Position numbers and translations under genes: made by a program. From Tetramitus jugosus (Eukaryota > Heterolobosea > Eutetramitea > Acrasida > Vahlkampfiidae), in contig OW569383.1 in the NCBI GenBank assembly GCA_937625935.1, forward strand, positions 1 to 64,000: a DNA stretch of 64,000 nt, given 5' to 3'. Positions 9,461 through 18,244 of this stretch are shown piece after piece; position 1 is the first letter of the stretch; each line of letters opens with the position of its first letter. The notes under the pieces are model-generated. The model was not told where the DNA came from. It saw nothing but the letters and a program-made list of their open reading frames with translations, and ran no database searches.

Positions 9461-11828
9461 TTAATCACCGCGAGCCAAAACACCGAGATGAATCCTCTTC
9501 TGAGTACACAAGTATCTTGTCAATTGCGTTTGGTATCTCTCATCTCCCAGTTGCAACAGAAGATCAATTTTACAACTGACCAACTGTTTGATCCCAGCGT
9601 CCAAATGACGATCGGAAACTATAATTGAAACACACAAACCTTTACTTACAACAGCTCTTACAATACAGCAGTGTCTTGGACCTCCGTACCTTGGTGATAG
9701 CACAACCTACTCAGATATCAGACTCGCATGAAACACCAGCACATGCATCAGCACACACCTCACAGAAATGTTTCTTACAACTGCTGCAATGGCGACTCAC
9801 ACTCTTGACAAGCTTGGTGCCACAATCAGAACAAGCAGTTGGATTAATCTTTCTTCGAGATCTGGTTTTCTGTGGTTCTTCCAGTGCAGAGGACGTGGCT
9901 TTCTGTGGTCGCCTGACGACGATCTTCTCTAACTGATCCCATCTCCATGCAACTCTGGAACCTTCCTCTGGAACCTTCCTCTGGAACCGAGCCATCAATA
10001 TTGGCCTCTGCAAATCTGGATTCTACATGCTCTACTGACAGATCTGCATACACTTCTGGATGATATCTGCGAGAACCTACCGTGAAAGGTTGGGAATGCT
10101 TCTGCAATACACGTGCCCGTCCATAAATTATACCATCGAGAGTTCATCTTCTTCAAAGTCATGCCTATGATTAGTGAGTGGATTAGCAGTATCATCATCC
10201 TGTTCTTGCCTTTGGGAATCATCATCAGAATATTCATCATTATCTTGGTTATCACCAGATTGATATGATCTTATCTGCTTCGCTGTCTTCTTCACAACAT
10301 GACGTGAGCTGATACCATCATCTACATCATCAGCTTCACTATGATAAAGTACTTTCTGCTTACTGACTGATCTGGACCGCTTCTTCTGTGGTTCCTGTAT
10401 TGATTTATCATCACTCAGATCTGTCTGCTTCCGTTTGCCTGCTGTCCTGATAGTGCCCTTCTGAACTGCTCGCTGTGTAGTTTTGTTCCTGGTTTCGAGA
10501 TAGTACATCATCATCAGAATGCTCATCATCATATCTGACACCGTATAACGTAGTTTCCTCATCACCTGCAACTGCTGGAGTATATTCCATCAATTCCTCA
10601 TCTGATGGATCACTAGATCTCATCTGCTAAGTCTTACGTATCTTATCCTGCAAAGCTTTATCTGATCTAATATCATCATCTAAATCATCATCAGATTCAT
10701 TACGAACTACTCTTGTCTTCTTCTTCTGCTGTCTGCCTGATCTAGAGGGTTTCCTCTGTGGTTCTTCTTCTTCTGACTCATCAGTCAGATCAAACTGCTT
10801 ACGTTTGCTTCCTCTTGGAAGTATCCTTCTGAGCGGCAGCTGGCTTCTTGACTGCTTTCTGTATAGTCTTCTTCTTAGTTCTGAATGAAGTTAATGTAAT
10901 ATGGTGCTCTGCCTCTTGTCTCGCCGACAACAGTTTCATCCAGAAACGTTCGCAGCAGTTCACTACCCAGCTTATGTGCACCTATATCACAAGCACAATA
11001 ATACATGATGAAAGTATTCATCAGATCCTCACTTCTCATTACAACAGTATGATCTATCACTGCAGCATAATGTCTGTACGTACCATCTGCTATGGAGTTC
11101 ATCGCAGCAATATGTGCATGCTGCATATCAGTGCTCAGAGTGTTACACTCGATCAGAATCAAATTTTTTTTACGGTTGTGAGAGCAGATCAGATCAGTTA
11201 AGGATGATAGATAGATTTACAAGAACGTTTGGCAACATTGCCAAAAGATTAAACACTCACCTCATCAACTGTCTACAGCCTCCATCAATGAACAGAGCAT
11301 GCGAACTGTATCGTAAAAACCTGAACTCCAGGCAATTGTAGCAGCATATCTTCCATCATTCTCAAGTGATTGATTAATCAATTGCGACAACTCTCCTGGA
11401 TCAGGATACCTTTCTTTCCAATGCTTTATGATACACTCACACAAAGAAACACTTCTTTCTGCTGCAATGTGCAGAGTATTGGGTCTTGTTTCTCGTGTTT
11501 CATCCCTGACAAGAACATTGTCAGTGAGTTTCATCAATTCATCAAACATTGAAATATCTATCGCCACTTCCGATGCGAGATACATGACAGGAATGGGAGC
11601 AGCCATATCATCACCAGTATTCTTGCTCTTAAAAACTGGTTGATTGGCAATATCACTCAACTTGATTGATACAACTTCGTTCAGAAACTGTGGGCGAAGA
11701 GAAGCTCGCAAGGGACGAGCAAACAGTAATTCCAGAGGAGTTTGATTCCGCTTGTTTCTTTCGAACATAAAACTCTCTGGACAAACTAACGACAAATATT
11801 TCACTAACTCAATCTCGACAGTGAACAA
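9461..11828 (-). pseudogene. Decayed or multi-exon ankyrin / acidic / Cys-rich gene
   Basis: A chain of minus-strand frames. 11828-11265 encodes ankyrin-like sequence (RNQTPLELLFARPL, RPNTLHIAAERSVSL). It is followed by a GTGAGTG donor just downstream and a second helical frame at 11162-10875. Next comes a long low-complexity acidic and basic stretch (about 10981-10128) rich in S, D, E, K and R that changes frame several times. Last is a Cys-rich segment at about 9830-9711 (CSDCGTKL then CSSCKKHFCEVC), resembling a small zinc-binding module. Some frame changes could be introns; others, within the acidic region, lack good splice sites. I read it as one gene that is at least partly broken. The product is unknown. 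Confidence 0.45.
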
Positions 11829-11837
11829 GATTTTAAC

Positions 11838-12058
11838 ATGATCAAGACAATCATTGAGACTTACAAACCTTCATTGGCTGTCAATGGTGTTAATAATTAT
11901 CTTTACGAGACGTCCTTCAGTTCACTCACTCCGGTTCGAACTGAATTGATGAAATATTTGGTGTGTTTGAAGCCTGACTTGATCACACATATTGATCCAC
12001 GTTCTCGTCAAGGACTCCGAATGAAGCGCTGAATGCAATGATGTGTTTGTCACCTATG
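11838..12058 (+). pseudogene. Fragment related to the neighbouring ankyrin gene, opposite strand
   Basis: A 64-codon frame (11838-12032) reads ELMKYLVCLKPDLITHIDPR. This resembles ELVKYLSLVCPESFMFER at the start of the minus-strand ankyrin gene 10 bp away. After a one-base frame shift near 12012 the ankyrin-like RTPNEALNAM follows, then a stop. This is probably a truncated inverted duplicate of the neighbour. Whether it is expressed is unknown. Confidence 0.4.
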
Positions 12059-12335
12059 CATTGACAGTTGCCGGAGCGTTGTTGATCTCAGCTGTTGCAT
12101 GTTGGATCTTTGCTCAGAAAGTATCACAGACTGGGTCTGTATGCCCAAGGCAACCACCAATAGGCAGCAAATTAGCAATAACAGAGAGGTGGGGGTGGCA
12201 GGAACCTCGAAATGACAAGAAAGTAGAGCTTTGTGGTCCAACCTTTCAAAACAACTCCTGGCAATTGTGAAACACTTTCATCTCATTTTTTAAATTGATA
12301 CAGAGGACCGATAGAATATCTTACCGTCGTTTGGA

Positions 12336-15071
12336 TCAAAGAAGAGCAATAGACAGCGGATTCTCAAGACCAACAGATCTACGAACAGTCACCAGTGAAA
12401 GCGTTTTTGGAGCATCGTGATCCTTTTGCATTGTGTTGATGCGAGTTGCAAATGTTGGAGCCTGTACAATCGATTGTCTTATCGCTTTCTTAATCTTCTC
12501 AAGATTTCTCAGGTTCATTCTCTCACGCCAATCGGTGATCATACAGCCTCCAATTATTGCTTTCAGGTGATGGAAGCAAGTGGAATATTCTTCACCAAAA
12601 GCTGAAACGAATGATTCATTTGACTCATTCATGTATTTGGATATCATCTTATGGCACTTTTCGTTTTTGATAGTGTCTGTGACAGGATGAATAAACCATT
12701 CATCTCCAGTCAACATTCGTTTTAGATAATGGGCAAATAAAATACCAATCGAAAAGATATCCATGGCTGTATTGACAAGAAAGTCTTCCTCGCATACAAA
12801 TGGTCGCGTTCTTCCAATGCTACCCGTTATGGAATGAGTCAATGAGTAACTGCAATTCATATCGATTATAACAGCATCATGCAATTCAAAGTCATTTTCC
12901 ACAGCTATGTTCGATTTTCTGAACATGATGTTCCAAATGGACAAATCACCATGAATAATTCTCTTCTTGTGCAATACCTTGACGCCTTTCATTATTCCAC
13001 TCATTAGGTGATCTAGAATTTTCAATTTAGATCTTCCAGACAGTTTTTGAATCTTACTGTAACTCAAGTATTGATCATACGGTACAAGTATTTCTGTAAC
13101 TGTTAAGTAGCACATATTCTTATCTTCATCATCACTCTCCATTTTAGTTTTCCAGTCAATTGGTACCTTGTTCACTCGTTCATGCTTCAAAATTTGAACC
13201 AAATTCCTATGTTTTGGCACTTCACTCATTACTTTCTCTTCATCAACTGTTCCAATTGAAAATTTCACAAACACTGGACATTGTGTCGATTGTGATTTGT
13301 GAGAGATAAACGCAAAGCATTTGCTATTGCGAATCAATTCTCTGTCCGTCGTGAATCCTTGTTCCTCTACAATCTCTTCAATTGATGAACAGTAATTCAT
13401 CACGAAATTTCTTGAGGAGTTCGAGGAGCGTCGAGAGCCACTATTGCTCTTCTTTCCCTCAAATCTCTTGCGACTGGAAGAATTATCTTTCTTGTCCTGT
13501 TGATGATCGTTGTCATCATTGTTCTCATTATTGTTGTCACTATCATCATTATTGGAATAATCCTGCGTGTTGTTCGTTAACTCAAAGACTTTTTCAAAGA
13601 CTCCGTCTCTTAGAGTTCCTCGTCGAATATGATAGCCAGATTTATCTCTCCAAATGAGATCAACTTTACAATTCCTTTCCACCGAAACAATATGAAATTT
13701 ACCGTTTTGTTGGATAAAGCATAGGGAGCGGTCCGCTAACGAACCCATTAATTTGAACGTGAACGGAACACCTATTTCCTCAGTTGTATTTTTTTCATCT
13801 ACTTGTCTCATAATTCTACGAACCTTCGAAAATATGCCCATTTCAACCTCTGGTAACTCTTCACAACGTTTTTTGATAACAACACCACAGTTGCTTGGGT
13901 TCACTATTTCACACAATACAACACTCTCTTTGTATGTGTTAGTTGCTATTTTTGAAGCTTTGACACTGTCCATGAACTTTTCATCTGTTTGTTTCAACTG
14001 ATCAAATTGCACAATAGTTCCCACAACAAAGCTCCTCAACATATCTCTACATTGGGCAATTTGATTAGCGTCATTATACTGATAAATTTGTGATGTTTTC
14101 AACTTGAAGAAGAGGGCTTTTTGTTGGTCATTCGTGTTTGGCTTGACCACGTTTGTAGTGAGAGACAAAAACGCCACACCATTTAAACCAGCCAGTACAC
14201 CCCAAGTAGTTAATTTTTCGTTTTCTGGCGAAAAAGTCCTCATTGTATCATTGAGCATATTTCTCAACACAAAGCAAACTTTGAAGAAATCCTTATGCTC
14301 TCTTATGTCAGTGAATGGTTCCTTCTGCACTTCCATCGTTACAATATAAAAAGGATTGTGCGGCTTTAGATGTGGAAATTGTTTGGAATTCAGTTCAATA
14401 ACCATATCAGGCTTGATATGTCTAACACTTAATGTTGACATTTCCTCCTCAATTTTCTTGTCGACAGATTTGGACTTGTACTTCACGTTGCTGTGAACAA
14501 AGATATATTTTGGAGCAAGACAACCAATAGCTTCTCTGATAAGTTGCACAACAGAGAATTGCTGTAAACACATCTCTGCCCATTTTTCTGACCTGGAGTT
14601 TCGCTGAACGAAGGCTAACCAATGCTCATTTGTGCATGTATTCAGCATATACGATGTGGTAAGCTTCTGTTTTTTTAGTGTTTCTTGGATGAGTTGAGTT
14701 TCCGCTTTGTTCTTTGGTTCCGGTGTTCTTGGTATCAAATCATCTGATGATTGCTCAGATGTTTCCCCTTGTTTCTTGAGAGGCTTCTTACTGTACTTAA
14801 TCAACCAAGAATTAAGAAAATTTTGTAGTGGTTGTGGCAAATCAATTCTCTGATTACAGCGGACAACATCGTTGTTGTTGTGTTGATCTAAAATTACGCC
14901 GGGTTTCATACACTCTTGAACTACCAGTTCAGCTTCCAAATCTCCCAACATTTCCATTCCATTACAAAATAGTCTCGTCAATTCCTCTTCATCAAATGAT
15001 CCAGCCACTAACCGGGTAAATATTTCGCTCATCTTTTTTGCAACCTTTTGTGCCATCTCTTTGTTGATCAT
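12336..15071 (-). CDS. Atypical protein kinase with N-terminal possible PD-(D/E)XK-like domain
   Basis: 911 aa from the first Met of the ORF. The frame stays open for 28 more codons upstream to 15155, directly after a good acceptor (TCCACAG), so an extra 5' exon is likely. The C-terminal third is a kinase fold: FVKF as the ATP-lysine strand, HGDLSIWNI near residue 705 in place of HRDLKxxN, and DMN in place of DFG. The key Asp and Asn are present, so activity is possible. HxD-S-x-x-N loops resemble fungal FunK1-type kinases. Residues about 150-350 contain PDMVIEL followed by IVTMEVQK, which could be a nuclease-like core, but this is weak. A low-complexity N/D/S linker (about 505-560) separates the halves. 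Substrate unknown. Confidence 0.65.
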   Translation of the reverse strand: MINKEMAQKVAKKMSEIFTRLVAGSFDEEELTRLFCNGMEMLGDLEAELVVQECMKPGVILDQHNNNDVVRCNQRIDLPQPLQNFLNSWLIKYSKKPLKKQGETSEQSSDDLIPRTPEPKNKAETQLIQETLKKQKLTTSYMLNTCTNEHWLAFVQRNSRSEKWAEMCLQQFSVVQLIREAIGCLAPKYIFVHSNVKYKSKSVDKKIEEEMSTLSVRHIKPDMVIELNSKQFPHLKPHNPFYIVTMEVQKEPFTDIREHKDFFKVCFVLRNMLNDTMRTFSPENEKLTTWGVLAGLNGVAFLSLTTNVVKPNTNDQQKALFFKLKTSQIYQYNDANQIAQCRDMLRSFVVGTIVQFDQLKQTDEKFMDSVKASKIATNTYKESVVLCEIVNPSNCGVVIKKRCEELPEVEMGIFSKVRRIMRQVDEKNTTEEIGVPFTFKLMGSLADRSLCFIQQNGKFHIVSVERNCKVDLIWRDKSGYHIRRGTLRDGVFEKVFELTNNTQDYSNNDDSDNNNENNDDNDHQQDKKDNSSSRKRFEGKKSNSGSRRSSNSSRNFVMNYCSSIEEIVEEQGFTTDRELIRNSKCFAFISHKSQSTQCPVFVKFSIGTVDEEKVMSEVPKHRNLVQILKHERVNKVPIDWKTKMESDDEDKNMCYLTVTEILVPYDQYLSYSKIQKLSGRSKLKILDHLMSGIMKGVKVLHKKRIIHGDLSIWNIMFRKSNIAVENDFELHDAVIIDMNCSYSLTHSITGSIGRTRPFVCEEDFLVNTAMDIFSIGILFAHYLKRMLTGDEWFIHPVTDTIKNEKCHKMISKYMNESNESFVSAFGEEYSTCFHHLKAIIGGCMITDWRERMNLRNLEKIKKAIRQSIVQAPTFATRINTMQKDHDAPKTLSLVTVRRSVGLENPLSIALL

Positions 15072-15155
15072 CGGTTGTTCAATGGGACCATACTCTTCAG
15101 AACTTGGATCGTCACGATTATTCTTGTTTGGATGACCTGAAGGAATTAGATGATC

Positions 15156-16263
15156 CTGTGGACACAGAAAGTAAAAAACAATTCATACTTCTTGCTTCGA
15201 AAGCGTCACGGTAGTTCCTCTTTTTCAACATTTTTTCTTGTTGTGCGTAATTCATTTCCCGCGAAAAAACAATTGACAAGTGCTTAAGTCAAGGGAGCTC
15301 CCTGATGCGTTAAAGTAATTACAAAATGTTGTAAATTTGGATTGGTAGACAGTTGTCACCTCAAACAAGGACCATACACTTCTGTAGTTAAACATCACTA
15401 TTCAACAAAAGGAACAACTAATAATATCGTTGTGATGATTTTGGAGGGTTATTGCGATTGAATGCTCATCATCTCAGATGGCTGAAGCCGAAGGAGTCTT
15501 CCTCAGTTCTCCTTTGTAGCATAGAACATGATGTACAGATGGTTGGTGTCATCTGGATTACGTGGTGTTAACCACATGTCTATCATTTCAGGTATCGCTC
15601 ACTTGATCTTGAAGCTTGTACAGAGTTCTCATATCGTTGTATCGATGGATACAACTAGATCGAACTTGGTGAATTTCAACACCATATTTCCAGCTCTATG
15701 GCTGTCTCTTCCGGAGATTCTTCGCAGGTTCGTCTCTGGCAATGGTGTTGTCTCAATGAAACCACATCCCATCAGATGAAAGGAATGACTGTCAATCATG
15801 ACATCTGTACCAGGTAAAATGGAGTTGCCCTTCCTACATGACTTTTCGACACTGAATGTTCCATTTTGTATACAAGAGTAAGTCCAAAATCTTGTGCTGA
15901 TTTCTCAGAATAAATCGTTGAAGACATGCAACACTGTGTTCATGGTGAAAGTGAGCAAATTTCAGATATATTTCTCTCGATCTTCAGGTGAGGGATCTGA
16001 ATAGTAGCAGACCTGACAGAAATATGTGCAAGGTTTGTTTTGTTAGGAAACAATAAGAGAAGATAGCATTCTTTTATCTAATTAGCGTTCCATATCATCT
16101 CATCTACCATCGCTACAATGTTACTGTCCAAATGCCTTCAGGAACGATTCTCCAAATCTTGTTTTGGATTGTTTTTTCTTAGTTGTTGCAGATGCATGGC
16201 CTCCACCTTCGTTATCGTGTATTAATGACTGAGTGAACTTTTGTAAGGATCGATGAGGTGGGT
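15156..16263. other. Gap with a probable decayed minus-strand coding fragment
   Basis: Most of this 1.1 kb shows no gene. On the minus strand between about 15885 and 15520 an open frame ends in VVSIDTTI and a stop. It is followed in another frame by IDMWLTPRNPDDTNHLYIM, ending in a stop at about 15500. The residue mix looks coding, but frames break twice and no family is recognised. The plus frame at 15528-15779 is its shadow. Confidence 0.35.
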
Positions 16264-17058
16264 TCATAGGATAGAGGGTTGATAGGGTACATCCAGTACC
16301 TCATTCACAGATAATGAAGTGAGTGTCTCCGGTTCATCACTGATAGGTGATGAAACCTTTTCACTCAGTGGTGCACTACACAATGCAGATACTTCTGGAT
16401 TTGGGTCTCGGTGAGCAACAACGGTGACACAACGATTCAAAATCTCAGAAAACTCCCGAACTGTATCAAACAAATGATGTCCAACTGATTCAACCATTTC
16501 ATATTGCTTCATCCTATGTGCAACCATACTTGTTTTTGTAATCATATCAATATCATAGAATAGTTCTTGGGCAACTCTCAATTTCTCTTTTTGTACTGAA
16601 AGCTGAATGAGGTTCTTCCCTCGTGAAGCAACCTTATCTCTGTAGAAGTCCTTATCCAGAATAAAGTTCCTCCGTTTGCGTTGCAATTTCTCAACAGGTG
16701 TAAATTTTTCCAGATATTCAGCAAGTGGTTGAATTACTTGTGCATCAATGTTGGTCTGCAATGGTTTGATTGTCTTCATTTCAAGCTCATCTGCCAAAGT
16801 AACCAATTTGGATGGTAGTTGGCCGCTGTGACCTGCTTGAACATGGATATCGCCACAATACTTGGCGAGAACACCCAGAGTAATAGTAACATCCCTTAGT
16901 TGTTTAATTAGCAACTCCACATTACTTTTAATGTCATTGGTTATCTCGTAAGATTCTTTAAATTGTTTGTCTAAGTAATCATATTCATGGTCTTTCTCGC
17001 TCATAGATTGTCCCAAGGCCTCCTTCACGGCCTGTGTTTTACGTCTAATGCCTTGCAT
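16264..17058 (-). CDS. BAR-domain protein (amphiphysin/Rvs-like)
   Basis: 264 aa, one exon. It is largely alpha-helical with heptad-like spacing. A basic patch (KLQRKRRNF, about 125-135) sits between two long helices, after VIQPLAEYLEKF. This order (helix, V-x-P-L-xx-Y, K/R-rich segment, D-x-D/Y-R, helix) is typical of the BAR domain, which dimerises into a curved surface that senses or bends membranes in endocytosis. The length suits a BAR-only protein like Rvs161; no SH3 domain follows. The last 45 residues are Ser/Pro/Glu-rich and likely disordered. It is divergent from the next gene, with starts 88 bp apart, so the two may share a promoter region. Confidence 0.65.
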   Translation of the reverse strand: MQGIRRKTQAVKEALGQSMSEKDHEYDYLDKQFKESYEITNDIKSNVELLIKQLRDVTITLGVLAKYCGDIHVQAGHSGQLPSKLVTLADELEMKTIKPLQTNIDAQVIQPLAEYLEKFTPVEKLQRKRRNFILDKDFYRDKVASRGKNLIQLSVQKEKLRVAQELFYDIDMITKTSMVAHRMKQYEMVESVGHHLFDTVREFSEILNRCVTVVAHRDPNPEVSALCSAPLSEKVSSPISDEPETLTSLSVNEVLDVPYQPSIL

Positions 17059-17146
17059 TGGTATTTTGCTTTGCTTGTAAGAGAGTATTTTAACACCATT
17101 CTTTTTTAAATGTCGATTGCTTCAGGATCCATTTGGGCGCTAGAAG

Positions 17147-17956
17147 GTGTCCCTTGGTCCTTTTCCATTTTCCTGGTGGATACCCAAAAACCGCCATTCT
17201 ATCGGGGCTTTTTTTGTTGGCCATTGGAACGTTCTAAGGGAGGAAAGAATGAAGAGCAAAAACATATGCCAACAAAAGAGATATCCAAGCCAGAAAATTG
17301 ACACTGCTCTAAAACAACAACACATGTCAACGCCACACAACTTCACAGAGGAGAATATTTTGCTCCAACACAATTACGCTCAGACGTCGACCGAGACTTT
17401 GCATGTCTTCCTCGGCACACAACCCCTTGCTGATATCATTGGCAGAGGTGCAGGGAGGATAGAAAAGAAGATATTTGGGGATGCTCGTGCTTCTCATACA
17501 TATCTCATGTTTTGTCCAGAACAACAAGGACCATGTACTCTGATAGAACTAAAGTTGGGTGCATGTAAGTGCATGAGCTTGGTTGTCAAACAAGTAACAT
17601 GTTGCAAGAAACGGACATTTCGCTTGGAATATTTGGGCGCAACCACGTGTGATTTAGACGAATTGGTCAAGCTTGCACAGGATTACACAAAAAAGAATTG
17701 GACATATAATTTTTGGTGGAGGAATTGCCGAACATTGGTTGATTATTTGATTGATGAAATACCTGAATTTGCAACCCTACCACGCAAGAACGGTTCTGTA
17801 TTAGAACACTACCATCATGACTATAAAAACAGAAGATCATCTGTACACGATTCTCAGATGGATCGATTTGGTCAGTTACTTGAGTCTAAAAGCTTGCTTG
17901 CTTTTGGATCCGAAGAAGAAACAGACAGCCATAATGTCTCTCTTTCATCATCATAG
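17147..17956 (+). CDS. Permuted papain-fold-like protein (LRAT/PPPDE type), hypothetical
   Basis: 269 aa from the first Met; an internal Met at residue 35 (17249) may be the real start, because the first 34 residues have no typical features. His117 lies in SHTYLMF and Cys194 in FWWRNCRTLVDYL. A His first and an NC motif later, starting a helix, is the order seen in circularly permuted papain folds such as LRAT and PPPDE proteins. These include acyltransferases, phospholipases and deSUMOylating peptidases. Which activity applies cannot be told. The tail after residue 220 is polar and probably disordered. No signal peptide or membrane segment is evident. Confidence 0.5.
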   Translation: MSLGPFPFSWWIPKNRHSIGAFFVGHWNVLREERMKSKNICQQKRYPSQKIDTALKQQHMSTPHNFTEENILLQHNYAQTSTETLHVFLGTQPLADIIGRGAGRIEKKIFGDARASHTYLMFCPEQQGPCTLIELKLGACKCMSLVVKQVTCCKKRTFRLEYLGATTCDLDELVKLAQDYTKKNWTYNFWWRNCRTLVDYLIDEIPEFATLPRKNGSVLEHYHHDYKNRRSSVHDSQMDRFGQLLESKSLLAFGSEEETDSHNVSLSSS

Positions 17957-18244
17957 AGCTTAACCGTTTGTTGATGATACTCGTACCTCAATGTATTGGA
18001 TCTTGTATGATAAAATAGGCTTCCAGTGGTGAAGATATTGAAACCCAGGAATTAATTTGTACTCTGACATTACAGAAAGGTTGCTAATCGCTCGCATGTC
18101 AAGACTTTGCTACCTGCTCGCAATGTCCGAAAAAGATAGAACCACCATTACTTCCATTGCGTTGTTCATGTGGTATAACACATAGAGTACTTACTTTGTA
18201 AAACTGCAAAACAGACAAAAATTTTTGAACTTCATCTCAAAAAG

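Noticed and set aside
12043-12270. 75-codon plus ORF with a hydrophobic start
   Set aside because: It could be a membrane peptide, but it overlaps a minus ORF of equal quality, sits in debris and has no recognised family.
15291-15305. GGGAGCTCCC palindrome as a possible MITE end
   Set aside because: It shares only the first six bases with the element termini and has no partner end or target duplication.
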